Source: JAXGYX01 sp040772065
GTDB taxonomy: Bacteria > Bacillota > Clostridia > Saccharofermentanales > Fastidiosipilaceae
DNA: 64,000 nt
Direction of reading: 5' to 3'
Assembly: GCA_040772065.1 (NCBI GenBank)
Contig: JAXGYX010000001.1
Span: forward strand, 1,302,001-1,366,000
Shown: in pieces, positions 27,801 to 35,722 of the stretch
Numbering within the stretch: position 1 is the stretch's first letter
Layout: each line of letters opens with the position of its first letter
The notes under the pieces: generated by a model
What the model was told of the DNA's origin: nothing
Database searches by the model: none
Seen by the model: only the letters and a program-made list of their open reading frames with translations
Made by a program: the position numbers and the translations under genes

Positions 27801-29396
27801 AATGGTTTCTATGAATTCACCAATCTGCCGGTCACTCCGGAAGGTGGCCACTACATCGTAACGGTCACCACACCGGACGGCTACATACCGACCTTGGCGA
27901 ACGAAGGCGATGATCCGGCAGTGGATTCTTCGACCGGTTCCGCCAACTCGACCGGGCTGCCGAATGATGGCGACCACGATCCCACTTTGGACTTTGGCTT
28001 TGTCAGACCGTATGTCAGCGTTGGCGACTATGTCTGGGAGGACGTCAACCGCGATGGCTTACAGGACGATTCAGACATTCCGCTCAAAGGCGTTGAGCTG
28101 ACCTTGACAGATCAGGACGGCAACCCGGTGACCGACGTGTTCGGCAACGTGGTTGGACCGACAACGACCGATGACAACGGTTTCTATGAATTCAACTATC
28201 TGCCGGTGACTCCGGAAGGCGGCCACTACACAGTGACGGTCACCACACCGGACGACTACATCCCAACCTTGGCGAACCAGGGTGATGACCCGGCGATCGA
28301 TTCTTCAACCAACTCCGCGGACTCAACCGCGTTGCCCTATCACTTAGGCAATGATCCTACTTTGGACTTTGGCTTCGTGAAACCCATGGTCAGCGTCGGC
28401 GACTATGTCTGGGAGGACGTCAACCGCGATGGCTTACAGGACGATTCAGACATTCCGCTCGAAGGCGTTGAGCTGACCTTGACGGATCAGGATGGCAACC
28501 CGGTGACCGACGTGTTCGGCAACTTGGTTGGTCCCACAACAACTGATGAGAACGGCTGGTATGAGTTCGCTCACCTGCCGGTCACCACAGAAAACGGTCG
28601 TTACATCGTGACGGTCACCACACCGGACGGCTACATTCCGACCATCGATAACGCCGGCGAGGCGGATGTTGATTCGGACGCCGATCGCGGATTCGCGGTC
28701 TCGACCGCACTTCCGTTCGACGGCAACCATGATCCTACTTTGGACTTTGGTTTCGTGAAACCCATGGTCAGCGTCGGCGACTACGTCTGGATCGATGTCA
28801 ACCGCGACGGCATACAGGACGCGACGGACATTCCGCTCAAAGGCGTCGTGCTGACCTTGACGGATCAGGACGGCAACCCTGTCACCGACGTGTTCGGCAA
28901 CGTGGTTGGACCCACAACGACCGACGAGAACGGCTGGTATGAGTTCGCTCACCTGCCGGTCACCACGGAAAACGGTTGGTACCGTGTGACGGTCACCACT
29001 CCGGACGGCTATCTGCCTACCATTGACAACGCCGGCGACAGAGACATTGACTCCGACGCTCAGCGCGGTTATGCGGACTCCGTGTCGCTGGTGAACGATG
29101 GTGACCACGATCCCACTTTGGACTTTGGTTTTGTGAAAAAATCTGACCCGAAACCGTCAGATGACGACAAACTTGACAAGGATAAGTTTGGCAAGGATAA
29201 GTTTGACAAGGGCGAAGGTTTGAAACCATCGACTTTGGACAAAGGGAAATACAAGGGCGTCACCGATAAATCCGTACCCAGAACCGGTGAAAACACATCA
29301 CGTTTCCTCTTCATGGGACTGGTGCTCCTGCTGGCCGGAGGAACAGCGATTATCAAGCTGATTCGCCGTCGCAGAGAAAACCGCGAAAATGGATAA
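21879..29396 (+). CDS. Giant sortase-anchored adhesin with SpaA, Cna-B and seven SdrD-B-type repeats
   Basis: A 2505-residue cell-wall protein. GGAGG fixes the start at 21879. The signal peptide probably ends at AHA (residue 31). A Ser/Thr/Glu-rich linker (about 40-150) is followed by an adhesin-type beta domain and several Cna-like beta-sandwich units of about 150-170 residues (about 330-1310, recurring 'VSITDQL', 'Y.L.YTT'). A SpaA-like domain (about 1315-1420, KQPIEGVKFSLYS, GRYVLREQPSP) and a Cna-B domain (about 1430-1545, DVNIDKIWVGG) come next. Seven near-identical 125-residue SdrD-B-type repeats (1546-2420) each start VSVGDYVWEDVNRDGLQD, whose D.NRDG.QD loop is EF-hand-like and probably binds calcium. 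The end is a Lys/Asp spacer, the sorting motif VPRTGE (residue 2466 on), a hydrophobic helix and RRRRENR. No sortase gene is in the window. It likely mediates attachment to host or plant surfaces or to other cells. Confidence 0.92.
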   Translation: MERQQKHRLLSWILALSVTLSFFAFPRNAHAEIGTVVSETEQAIDTLADTDPTSDTGSKQTNPSQTGSVTSETIPSASNENLNSSDLNQTETGDKSAGQQSDPTEVSQDAPTSESTEVVAESIHTSADTDPDSSEEKATEEGEKLKPFGRTGIAPMALLYSDVHLTDVSLRLTIGGVETTIPDESEFEFDPDGVQAVGLTYSFDIRDTEDNPLVAGDTYSFDLPSFVTIPQPVVNQPLAGAAGSTFSIATDGTVTVTFSEEFSTLEQKEFKINLNADLNTQVFEDERVLEVEIPYSEEDGYSAVLVGKKDNLDQTDTKNGFTYVMNGSDKVPTDHRPTHADWTVRFNEGMNRYNTVSITDQLVGEHSLVENSVQVYRIVRSASGAVIGEELLSATDYTLSTSADGLSLSLNRSPVRDTYELRYTTLLAEGDRGTGTTINNKATINLGDAETEVEHPLDVNWGGDNPSVSKSGSLKNGSINEIDWIVEYNYNEDDLGFDVSLKDTLSDGAIDPSTIIIREVSVDQNGVAQTVKVLSSSDFSYSDGTQTLIIPNSQGKAYEIKYTSTVPDGINGDVTNTVHHTQQPNITDSDSVTVDTTSDASKTGTLSVTEEGIPYILWTVTINEKNINLSDISMNDVFDGSLLVLDWNSFTLTRDGAVVDPGDNFYTISAYTPESGNKEGFTLNIPAPGDSTYILTYITYYTNDGLNADSTVNAADIFFDYGDGDGPGPGPDIPGASVDAPQPGIFKYGEYSPSEDKTKQEIDWYIYFNTGHGKLETPRITDVFDPADLVIVDGTFRIFEEQSGVDLVEGTDYTFTKTNDGFEVQFLDDSKPVTYIIRYSTNAVDTSNDSSTNTATLYWQGQPQSADYTVAKRDPGISKDVVTETKEDGSKVNHWQIDFNNNQHVIYDFELVDTFTPSDVMAFDIVVKEGGVTLTPVTDYTLVENVNGSFTIEMNQLKAVPYTLTYSTPYSPEAEFHGATNKVDIDYRGGSDSASKDAPQPEILVDKKSTALDKTSTPRTISWQIDVNIDVANGYVQLVDAVLEDTIPDDQAYVPGSFKLTRADSAAVVSTADPSFDAAAPETWSIDLPDGPYPYTVTFDTHILRYPSNDTNRNDRYHNEVTLTNQTKNETLASTDSASAYRDYFSGQDNNSPSKTGAQNPDNDNIEWSATVNPKGLPLKNAYILDTLDMQQVYIRDSIVITATDPTDPAFGPVTLVEGTHYSIEFTDATATKPEQFKIQMKQHGDLPKEEDNGVNYTYTVKYDTFLNEDIVGRREVSNTIALVSFDTDKVIERFQRSESAAKWYYGGSGSGVGMALSLVKKDKDSKQPIEGVKFSLYSVTGAGNTETLIANYETSVDGAIEVPGLRGGRYVLREQPSPAYQDVPDVYFRLENRGVGKHNVTLTDNSWANAKDYDFIEDGEMHITFVNEKRKIDVNIDKIWVGGPDEARPTVYFQLWRQYEKDGAQIDEIVPDVDFLELVDGVTNAGWNGLNATDDGGNFYTYYVVEGLLENGVFVPGGHPDYATSSDPMNADGTIEVVNTYIPRVSVGDYVWEDVNRDGLQDESDIPLKGVELTLTDQDGNPVTDVFGNLVGPTTTDDNGFYEFTNLPVTSKGGYYIVTVTTPDGYMPTLANEGDDPAMDSSTNSANSTGLPNGGDHDPTLDFGFVRPYVSVGDYVWEDVNRDGLQDESDIPLKGVELTLTDQDGNPVTDVFGNLVGPTTTDDNGKYEFNYLPVTSKGGYYIVKVTTPDGYIPTLANQGDDPAVDSSTDSERSTALPNHLDNDPTLDFGFVRPYVSVGDYVWEDVNRDGLQDDSDIPLEGVELTLTDQDGNPVTDVFGNLVGPTTTDENGFYEFTYLPVTPEGGHYIVTVTTPDGYMPTLANEGDDPAVDSSTDFERSTELPNHLDNDPTLDFGFVRPYVSVGDYVWEDVNRDGLQDDSDIPLKGVELTLTDQDGNPVTDVFGNVVGPTTTDDNGFYEFTNLPVTPEGGHYIVTVTTPDGYIPTLANEGDDPAVDSSTGSANSTGLPNDGDHDPTLDFGFVRPYVSVGDYVWEDVNRDGLQDDSDIPLKGVELTLTDQDGNPVTDVFGNVVGPTTTDDNGFYEFNYLPVTPEGGHYTVTVTTPDDYIPTLANQGDDPAIDSSTNSADSTALPYHLGNDPTLDFGFVKPMVSVGDYVWEDVNRDGLQDDSDIPLEGVELTLTDQDGNPVTDVFGNLVGPTTTDENGWYEFAHLPVTTENGRYIVTVTTPDGYIPTIDNAGEADVDSDADRGFAVSTALPFDGNHDPTLDFGFVKPMVSVGDYVWIDVNRDGIQDATDIPLKGVVLTLTDQDGNPVTDVFGNVVGPTTTDENGWYEFAHLPVTTENGWYRVTVTTPDGYLPTIDNAGDRDIDSDAQRGYADSVSLVNDGDHDPTLDFGFVKKSDPKPSDDDKLDKDKFGKDKFDKGEGLKPSTLDKGKYKGVTDKSVPRTGENTSRFLFMGLVLLLAGGTAIIKLIRRRRENRENG
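26514..29139 (+). repeat. Seven tandem ~375-bp repeats inside the adhesin gene
   Basis: Units start at 26514, 26889, 27264, 27639, 28014, 28389 and 28767, spaced 375 bp except for one of 378 bp. Long stretches are nearly the same at the DNA level across units, notably the segment encoding TDQDGNPVTDVFGN. Units 6 and 7 have diverged most (extra DNAG, D.D residues). The array can be lengthened or shortened by recombination without frameshift. Confidence 0.95.
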
Positions 29397-29432
29397 GTGA
29401 AATGACTGACAACCGGCCATAAGGCCTAACAA

Positions 29433-29476
29433 AGAGGCCGTCTCGAGACACTGCGTGTCAAGAGGCGACCTTTTTG
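29433..29476 (+). terminator. Terminator of the adhesin gene
   Basis: A long bulged stem (AGGCCGTCTC-GA-GACAC, loop TGC, GTGTC-AA-GAGGCGACCT) followed by T5 lies about 40 bases after the stop codon. Confidence 0.8.
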
Positions 29477-29584
29477 CTGTCTCCATAGATAAAACCGCCG
29501 ATCATCTCTTTAGAAAAAATCAAAGGTCCTCACGCCAAGCGTTCGGACCCGTCAATCTTTCGTACATTAAGGATGCCAAGTTGT

Positions 29585-30418
29585 TTACAGTATAAATTGA
29601 CGAACCATTCGTGCGAAACCATCCAGATTGTTGTTGGGCGCAATGTGCTCGGCAGCTGATTTACAGAGGTCGGTCCCGTTGGACATGGCGATAGACAAAC
29701 CTGCCTCTTCCAGCATCGGCACGTCGTTGTCATGGTCACCGAAAGCGGCGATCTGTGACAAGGACAAATCATAATGTTCAGCCAATTTTCTTAGGCCTTC
29801 ACCCTTTGATACATTTGCGGCCATGATATCCAAACTATTCTCCATCGAGGATACGCAGTGTAACTGCGGATAGCGGGCGGCGATCTTCGCGATCTCGTTC
29901 AACACATCGGGATCGTATGATTGGACAAAAAATTTCAGCACCTCATGTTTGAGCTGGCCGTTGTCAGCGACAAGCGTCTCGGCGGGCAGCAGTCGCACCG
30001 GCGTGGATCCACCTCGACTCGCCAATCTATTGTATTCAAAAAAAGCTTCGACCCGTTCACTAAATGGTTGATAGTAGGCGGCCCGGTCTGTATAGGTCAA
30101 AAAATCCAGCTTATGAGTGAAGCAATGGTCAAACATGGCGGATGCGGCCTCAGGCTGCATCGTTTTTTGATAAACGATGGTGTTGGACGCAGGCGCTCTA
30201 ACCATGGCACCGTTGAACGTGATGATTGGTTCACACACGCTCAACTGGCGGACATACTCCATCATCATCGTCTCCATGCGTCCGGTCGCGATCGTGAACA
30301 AGATGCCGGCCTCGGCAAGATCATTCACCGCCCGTCTGTTCTCAGCTGAAATATGTTTAAGATCCGACAGCAAGGTTCCGTCCAAATCTGAAATCACCAA
30401 GCGGATGTCATTGCTCAT
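29585..30418 (-). CDS. Cof-type HAD-superfamily phosphatase
   Basis: A 277-residue haloacid dehalogenase-like hydrolase. Motif I is ISDLDGTLL (nucleophile Asp), the motif II threonine is in FTIATGR, the lysine of motif III is in SKGEGLRKL, and motif IV is GDHDNDVPML. The large cap between motifs II and III is the C2B cap of the Cof/YwpJ/YidA group, which dephosphorylates sugar phosphates, FMN or pyridoxal phosphate with loose specificity. AGGAT precedes the ATG. It is a single gene convergent with the adhesin gene. Confidence 0.92.
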   Translation of the reverse strand: MSNDIRLVISDLDGTLLSDLKHISAENRRAVNDLAEAGILFTIATGRMETMMMEYVRQLSVCEPIITFNGAMVRAPASNTIVYQKTMQPEAASAMFDHCFTHKLDFLTYTDRAAYYQPFSERVEAFFEYNRLASRGGSTPVRLLPAETLVADNGQLKHEVLKFFVQSYDPDVLNEIAKIAARYPQLHCVSSMENSLDIMAANVSKGEGLRKLAEHYDLSLSQIAAFGDHDNDVPMLEEAGLSIAMSNGTDLCKSAAEHIAPNNNLDGFARMVRQFIL

Positions 30419-30688
30419 TGAAATATCCTTTCATATTCTTCTTCTGTTCTTATTATATTAATCATTTTTCTGACGTCCGGGCGATCGTTCACAATCTTTC
30501 CCGGGCAAATACAGGTTGAAGGTATTGACACGATTTCTACGTTCAGTATGTCGTCTGTACCCGAGGGAGTCAATCGAGTCGTTTCAGACTAAGATCTCAA
30601 CGTAACATTGAGCAATAAAAATAGGAAGCGGAAAATTTTTATTGCTCCCTTTTACAAAAACAAACCGCAACTTTTAACTCAAACCCCA

Positions 30689-31078
30689 CTAGATAATTTT
30701 AAATTCCACAATATAGTGACTCCAAGGCGTGCTGCTGATCTGATACAGTTCGCCAACTTCAAATGTTTGCGCGAAACCATTGTAGTAGTATGTCACACCG
30801 TCATTCATCAGGACTCGATGAAAAGAATAGATCTCGACAACCTCAACTTGTGATACTTCATAGCGGGCGCCGACCATTGGCAAGAAATCAAGACCTTTCG
30901 GTCCCGATCCCAGCAGAACTTGAAGCAACAGCGCGATCGAAAGAATGGTTGGGAAGAAAAACGCGATTTTCTTCTTGAGATTACGCAATTTGCAATAGCG
31001 GGCCAAATATAGCAACAACGAAAGTAATAAGATTGACAACCCCAAAGATAGGATCAAACGGAAAACAAAATAGCTCAC
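30689..31078 (-). CDS. Small membrane protein with two predicted transmembrane helices, unknown function
   Basis: About 129 residues from a GTG at 31078 (GAGAGG five to six bases upstream). An ATG further up at 31138 would overlap the end of ligA by 41 bases and has no better ribosome binding site. Two hydrophobic helices (FVFRLILSLGLSILLLSLLL and IAFFFPTILSIALLLQVLLG) flank a basic loop (RYCKLRNLKKK). The C-terminal 70 residues form a small beta-rich domain (VVEIYSFHRVLMNDGVTYYY). The gene follows ligA closely on the same strand and may be co-transcribed. No family was recognised. Confidence 0.55.
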   Translation of the reverse strand: MSYFVFRLILSLGLSILLLSLLLYLARYCKLRNLKKKIAFFFPTILSIALLLQVLLGSGPKGLDFLPMVGARYEVSQVEVVEIYSFHRVLMNDGVTYYYNGFAQTFEVGELYQISSTPWSHYIVEFKII

Positions 31079-31097
31079 TTCAACCTCTCGCTCATGA

Positions 31098-33137
31098 TCA
31101 AATATCAGATTCCCCTTTAAGGATTCGTAGAAACTCATCTTCGGTCAACATCCGGACACCAAGTAGATCAGCCTTGTCAAATTTGCTTCCGGCATTTTCG
31201 CCATAAAGCAGATAATCTGTTTTGTGCGAAACCGATCCGGTCACACGTCCGCCCGCCTCGCGAATCAGATCGGCCGCCTCGGCGCGGGTGAGTGTGGGCA
31301 GCGTGCCGGTCAACACAACCGTCTTGTCCGCGAAGGGCCCCGGTTCGGATTTAATCTCGCTCAACGGTGTGTCGGCGCCTGCCTGTGACTCCGCTTTCAT
31401 GTTAACACCCAGTTTCGTCAATTCACTTAACAAATCATGCGTCTTTGACAAGGCAAAAAATGATCGCACGGAGCGCGCCATGACAGGTCCGAAGTCAGGT
31501 AGCCCCAGCAAGCGCTCTTCTGTCGCCGACATCATGCTTTCCATGTCGACGAACGAGTCGGCTAATATACGCGAGGCGGCGATTCCAATGTGGCGAATCC
31601 CCAACGCGTTGATCAGCCGCGCCAAAGAATTAGCTTTGCTCAACTCGATCGCGCCGAGCAGATTGTCCACCGATTTTTCCTTAAAGCCCGGAAGATTGAT
31701 CAGCCAATCACGATGCTCGCGCAAACGATAGATATCCGCGATGCCGGTGATCAGACCTTGATCCATAAAGAGACGGATGCTCGCCTCACCCAGTCCGGTT
31801 ATGTCCATCGCGTCGCGCGAGGCGAAATGGAGCAAATGACGATATAGCTGGGCGGGGCACTCCGGAGATGTGCAACGCACCGCCACCTCTCCTTCCTCAC
31901 GACTCACCGGCGATCCACAAGAAGGGCAGCTCGTCGGCATTTCGAAGGGAAGGCTGCCCGGTGCCCGTTGATCAAGCTCAACAGACACGACGGAGGGAAT
32001 CACATCTCCGGCTTTCTCAATGGCCACAGTGTCCCCCACACGCACATCCTTTTCACGTATGTAATCTTCGTTATGGAGGGTGGCGCGGGAAATGGTCGAA
32101 CCATCCACCGTCACCGGGTCGAGCAGGGCCAGTGGGGTCAACACACCGGTTCTGCCCACCTGTATCACAATATCGAGAATTTTTGTCTTACTTTGTTCGG
32201 GCGGATATTTATAGGCCGCCGCCCAGCGCGGAGCCTTTGTGGTGGCGCCCAATCTGATCCGTTGATCAAGATCATTCACTTTAATGACGGCTCCATCTAT
32301 GCCAAAACCGAGCGTGGCTCTGTCCGCGTGAATTCGCTCGACAGCGGCCCAGACATCGGTCTCTTCCGTAAACGGCCCGGAGCAAGGAATTTTGGGGAAT
32401 CCTTGTTCGGCCAGCCAGATCAGTGTCTCGTCGTGTGTCTGAAATCGCCTACCCCGGATCTGTTGGATGTTGAACACAAAAATATCCAAATTGCGAGCAG
32501 CTGTGACCTTGGGATCCAACTGTCGCAATGAGCCGGCCGCCGCGTTGCGCGGATTGGCGAAGGGTTTGGCTTGATTGATTTCCTGTTCCCGGTTCAACGC
32601 CTCAAATGACTCATATGGCATGTAGACTTCGGCTCGAACCTCCAAAAACGAAACGCGCTCAGCGAGGGCTTTGGGGATCGTGGGCAGGGTGCGTAGGTTA
32701 AACGTGATGTCCTCACCCTCCAGACCATCGCCACGGGTGGAACCGCGCGTAAACACACCGTCCACGTACTCCAAAGAAACCGACAGGCCATCAATTTTCG
32801 TCTCGACCAAAAATTCGACCTCGGAGTCCAACGTGCGACGCACCCCTCGCAGAAATCCTGTCAGCTCTTCCTTTGTGAAAAAATCCTGCAGACTCTGCAT
32901 TGGAACTTCATGGGGAACCTTTGTGAAAGAGGATGCAGCCTCGCCCCCAACTTTCAGAGTCGGAGAATCCGGCGCCAACAGATCGGGGAAGCGAGCCTCA
33001 AGCTCATTTAATTCACGTAGCAGGCGATCATATTCAAAATCGCTGATTTCGGGCGTGTCCAGATTGTAATATAGATGATTGTGGCGATCGATTTCAGATC
33101 GCAACGCAGTCACGCGGAGCGCCGCCGCTTTGTCCAT
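31098..33137 (-). CDS. ligA: NAD-dependent DNA ligase
   Basis: 679 residues, the normal length. The domains are in the standard order. The Ia domain is HNHLYYNLDTPEISDFEYDRL, followed by adenylation with the nucleotide-accepting lysine in ETKIDGL (K114). Then come the OB fold, a four-cysteine zinc finger (CPSCGSPV, CTSPECPAQ), helix-hairpin-helix repeats, and a C-terminal BRCT domain (KTVVLTGTLPTLTR). It seals nicks in replication and repair using NAD+. The start at 33137 is chosen because GAGG lies six bases upstream; the open frame extends four codons further to a TTG. The small membrane protein follows in the same direction. Confidence 0.97.
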   Translation of the reverse strand: MDKAAALRVTALRSEIDRHNHLYYNLDTPEISDFEYDRLLRELNELEARFPDLLAPDSPTLKVGGEAASSFTKVPHEVPMQSLQDFFTKEELTGFLRGVRRTLDSEVEFLVETKIDGLSVSLEYVDGVFTRGSTRGDGLEGEDITFNLRTLPTIPKALAERVSFLEVRAEVYMPYESFEALNREQEINQAKPFANPRNAAAGSLRQLDPKVTAARNLDIFVFNIQQIRGRRFQTHDETLIWLAEQGFPKIPCSGPFTEETDVWAAVERIHADRATLGFGIDGAVIKVNDLDQRIRLGATTKAPRWAAAYKYPPEQSKTKILDIVIQVGRTGVLTPLALLDPVTVDGSTISRATLHNEDYIREKDVRVGDTVAIEKAGDVIPSVVSVELDQRAPGSLPFEMPTSCPSCGSPVSREEGEVAVRCTSPECPAQLYRHLLHFASRDAMDITGLGEASIRLFMDQGLITGIADIYRLREHRDWLINLPGFKEKSVDNLLGAIELSKANSLARLINALGIRHIGIAASRILADSFVDMESMMSATEERLLGLPDFGPVMARSVRSFFALSKTHDLLSELTKLGVNMKAESQAGADTPLSEIKSEPGPFADKTVVLTGTLPTLTRAEAADLIREAGGRVTGSVSHKTDYLLYGENAGSKFDKADLLGVRMLTEDEFLRILKGESDI

Positions 33138-33220
33138 CGTGCACCTCAAATCATGTGGAAAGAATACGCCGGGCGGCGAGTCACATCATCTTGCGACAAG
33201 TGTTCGCCGACCGCGGATGA

Positions 33221-33469
33221 TCAGCGAGTCTCTTCGAGCTCAAATGGATCAAACTCATCCAGGATTTCCTTGACAATCGCGACCTCTTCGGCGGAAAGGG
33301 ATATTCCTTTGCCCATCTTCTCATGATCCGGAGCCCATTCGCGGATGTCCAATTTAGGTTTCGCATCGTTCCAGCTCACGATGTTAACTTCACGTTGCCA
33401 GCCGGACTTGTTGGTTTTGACCACACCCAGTTCTTTAATGATTTCATATTTAAATTCTGTTTTTGCCAT
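33221..33469 (-). CDS. PC4/YdbC-family ssDNA-binding protein
   Basis: An 82-residue protein. MAKTEFKYEIIKELGVVKTN then SGWQREVNIVSWNDAKPKLD and IREWAPDHEKMGKGISLS match the YdbC group of bacterial PC4-like proteins, which bind single-stranded DNA or RNA as dimers. TTGGAGGA precedes the ATG at 33469; a start four codons earlier is unlikely because it would swallow that site. It lies just upstream of ligA on the same strand, consistent with a DNA-transaction role. Confidence 0.88.
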   Translation of the reverse strand: MAKTEFKYEIIKELGVVKTNKSGWQREVNIVSWNDAKPKLDIREWAPDHEKMGKGISLSAEEVAIVKEILDEFDPFELEETR

Positions 33470-33529
33470 GTATTCCTCCAAAAAAAGTTGAGCTCATTTC
33501 TGTTGATCAGCTCGTATTCAGCAAAAGTT

Positions 33530-33562
33530 CCGGAACGGCTCAGTCACACAGCCACGTTCCGG
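33530..33562. other. Perfect hairpin in the spacer before the metallophosphoesterase gene
   Basis: CCGGAACG and CGTTCCGG form an 8-bp stem, extended inward by GGCT/AGCC across one unpaired base. No convincing T run follows on either strand (minus strand: AACTTTTGC). It may be a weak terminator or a leader structure. Confidence 0.35.
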
Positions 33563-33690
33563 CCACATTCGTTGGCATTATAGCATATTCGATTTATGAA
33601 TTTATATGGTTCGTGATTTTTCGTGGATCTGCAGTATCCGGATAGTGATGTGTTAAAATTCACATACATTAGTCATAAGCGAGGATCGAG

Positions 33691-34608
33691 ATGATTTGGA
33701 GATTGATTGCGGTCACCTTCGCGGTCGCCTGTTTGTTGCTGATCTGGGCACGTGTCGAGGCAGGTTTGCTGCACAAGGTATATAGCCGCGTGACTGTGCG
33801 GAAAGAACACAGTGCGGACAGTTTGGTCACCCATCAGACGCTGGGCTGTGATCAGCCCTGCACGCCCAACCGGCCGCCTCTGCGGATCGCGCTGATCAGC
33901 GACTTTCATGGACGTCTGCTGAAGGTGTCGATCCCCAAACTGGCTAAAGCCATTCGCTCCGCCAAAGTCGATCTGGTTTTATTCGCGGGCGATCTGATTT
34001 CCAGAAAAGAAGACGCCACTCGTGGTTTCGCTCAGATGGTCGAGCTCATCGACTTGCTGAAACCCGAGGGTATACAGATCTACGCCGTTCGGGGCAATCA
34101 CGATGCCGGCATCCCACCCGAACGTTATCACGCGGCCGGTCCGCGGCTGTTGGAAAATGAGACAATCGTGATCAGCGATCGGAATGGGCTATATTGGTGC
34201 GTCGTCGGGTTGCCCGACCCACGAGCCGCCGTGCCACGATTCGACTTGGCTCTTCAATCTCCCGCGCCTTCCAGCCCGATCCATAACGTGCGACCCGAAT
34301 CCGTCCCCCCTCACCGTCGAATCGTTCTGGCGCACGATCCGGATCAAATCCATCAATTGAACCGTCGCCAATGCTCAACTTTGCTCGCCGGACATTTTCA
34401 TGGTGGGCAAATCAGGTTGCCATTTCGCTTGGAATGCAGGTTGCTTCGGCGCAAAGACAGATTGTGCCGGCAGGGCGTCTATCGCTGGCATTTTGAGAGA
34501 AACGGGATACGCGGTTACATCACTAAAGGTGTCGGATGTGTGTTGCTGCCACTGCGCTTTTTATGTCCACCCGAACTGAGCATACTTGATTTTTACACTG
34601 AGTCCTAG
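33691..34608 (+). CDS. Membrane-anchored metallophosphoesterase (YkuE-like)
   Basis: 305 residues. An N-terminal signal anchor (about 3-20) is followed by a calcineurin-like phosphoesterase domain carrying all metal motifs: SDFHGR (D, H), FAGDL (D), RGNHD (N, H), VLAHDPD (H) and GHFHGGQ (H.H). This matches the YkuE group, which removes phosphate groups outside or at the membrane, in some members from lipid-linked substrates. A Cys/Arg-rich insertion (RLECRLLRRKDRLCRQ) lies near the C-terminus. GAGG precedes the ATG. It is monocistronic, converging on the aldolase gene across a shared terminator. Confidence 0.88.
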   Translation: MIWRLIAVTFAVACLLLIWARVEAGLLHKVYSRVTVRKEHSADSLVTHQTLGCDQPCTPNRPPLRIALISDFHGRLLKVSIPKLAKAIRSAKVDLVLFAGDLISRKEDATRGFAQMVELIDLLKPEGIQIYAVRGNHDAGIPPERYHAAGPRLLENETIVISDRNGLYWCVVGLPDPRAAVPRFDLALQSPAPSSPIHNVRPESVPPHRRIVLAHDPDQIHQLNRRQCSTLLAGHFHGGQIRLPFRLECRLLRRKDRLCRQGVYRWHFERNGIRGYITKGVGCVLLPLRFLCPPELSILDFYTES

Positions 34609-34616
34609 GGCACAAT

Positions 34617-34650
34617 GAAGAGGTCGCGCAAGTTGCGCGACCTCTTTATC
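34617..34650. terminator. Bidirectional terminator between metallophosphoesterase and aldolase genes
   Basis: AGAGGTCGCGCAA pairs with TTGCGCGACCTCT almost without a loop. It is bordered by a T run on the plus side and an A run (T on the minus strand) on the other. It serves both convergent genes. Confidence 0.88.
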
Positions 34651-34678
34651 AATTGTCATTGAATCTCATTCAGATCAC

Positions 34679-35614
34679 TCAGGCTTTGCCGTTGCTGCCC
34701 AGGACATACTCGATCTTGTGTGCGACAAGCTCTTTGATCGCGGCGCGCGCCGGTTTCAGGTAAGCACGCGGGTCGAAGGCTTCCGGATTCAGAGCCAGGT
34801 ACTCGCGGACGCTGGCGGTCATCGCCAGGCGCAGGTCGGAGTCGATGTTGATTTTACATACCGAAGATTTCGCGGCCTCGCGCAGCATCTCTTCGGGAAT
34901 GCCGATCGCGTCCGGCATGGAGCCACCATACTTATTGACTTTGGCGACCAGGTCTTGCGGAACCGAGCTGGAACCGTGCAACACGATCGGGTAACCGGGC
35001 AGGCGCTCGGACACTTCTTCCAGAATATCAAATCTCAGTTGAGGGTTTTGTCCCGGTTTGAACTTGAACGCGCCATGGCTGGTGCCAATCGCGATCGCGA
35101 GGGAGTCCACACCGGTACGCTCCACAAAGTCTTGAACCTGGTCAGGACGAGTGTAAGAAGCGTCTTCGGCTGAAACGTCGACATCATCCTCGACACCGGC
35201 CAACGTGCCCAGCTCGCCTTCGACGACGACGCCGCGCTCGTGAGCGTAATCAACAACCTGTTTGGCGATTCGGATATTGTCCTCGTAAGGCATGCTGGAA
35301 CCATCGAACATGACTGAGGTGAAACCACCATCGATACATTGTTTGCAAATCTCAAAACTGTCACCGTGGTCGAGATGGAGCGCGATCGGCAGGCCGGTCA
35401 CCTCAATCGCCGCTTCCACCAATTTTACTAGATAGGTATGGTTGGCGTAGGCGCGCGCGCCTTTTGACACTTGCAGGATCAGCGGAGCGTTGAGCTCCTG
35501 AGCCGCCTCGGTGATTCCCTGAATGATCTCCATGTTGTTCACATTGAACGCGCCGATAGCGTAGCCGCCTTCATACGCCTTCTCAAACATTTCTGTAGTC
35601 GTCACTAATGGCAT
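34679..35614 (-). CDS. fba: Class II fructose-bisphosphate aldolase
   Basis: 311 residues. Family motifs include GAFNVNNMEIIQGI, the metal-binding ALHLDHGDSFE, FTSVMFDGSSMP, VEGELGTLAG with the second metal region, IGTSHGAFK, and the phosphate-binding VLHGSSSVP and KINIDSDLR segments. It cleaves fructose 1,6-bisphosphate to triose phosphates with a zinc-type mechanism. The gene has an AAGGAG ribosome binding site. It is downstream of valS but the start is separated from valS by about 108 bases of reverse-order spacing, so it is transcribed on its own, ending at the shared terminator. Confidence 0.96.
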   Translation of the reverse strand: MPLVTTTEMFEKAYEGGYAIGAFNVNNMEIIQGITEAAQELNAPLILQVSKGARAYANHTYLVKLVEAAIEVTGLPIALHLDHGDSFEICKQCIDGGFTSVMFDGSSMPYEDNIRIAKQVVDYAHERGVVVEGELGTLAGVEDDVDVSAEDASYTRPDQVQDFVERTGVDSLAIAIGTSHGAFKFKPGQNPQLRFDILEEVSERLPGYPIVLHGSSSVPQDLVAKVNKYGGSMPDAIGIPEEMLREAAKSSVCKINIDSDLRLAMTASVREYLALNPEAFDPRAYLKPARAAIKELVAHKIEYVLGSNGKA

Positions 35615-35722
35615 AATCTTATCTCCTTCTCAAAACCAGTAAAGCATTGTTACAGACCTTATCTGTAATTCTAAATGTTTAAATTTGAAGCGTCAATCTC
35701 ACAAAGGAATAAGTGTCCCATT

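Noticed and set aside
26500..29140. Long minus-strand open frames under the adhesin repeats
   Set aside because: They follow the repeat period and codon bias of the adhesin and have no ribosome binding sites, so they are shadows.
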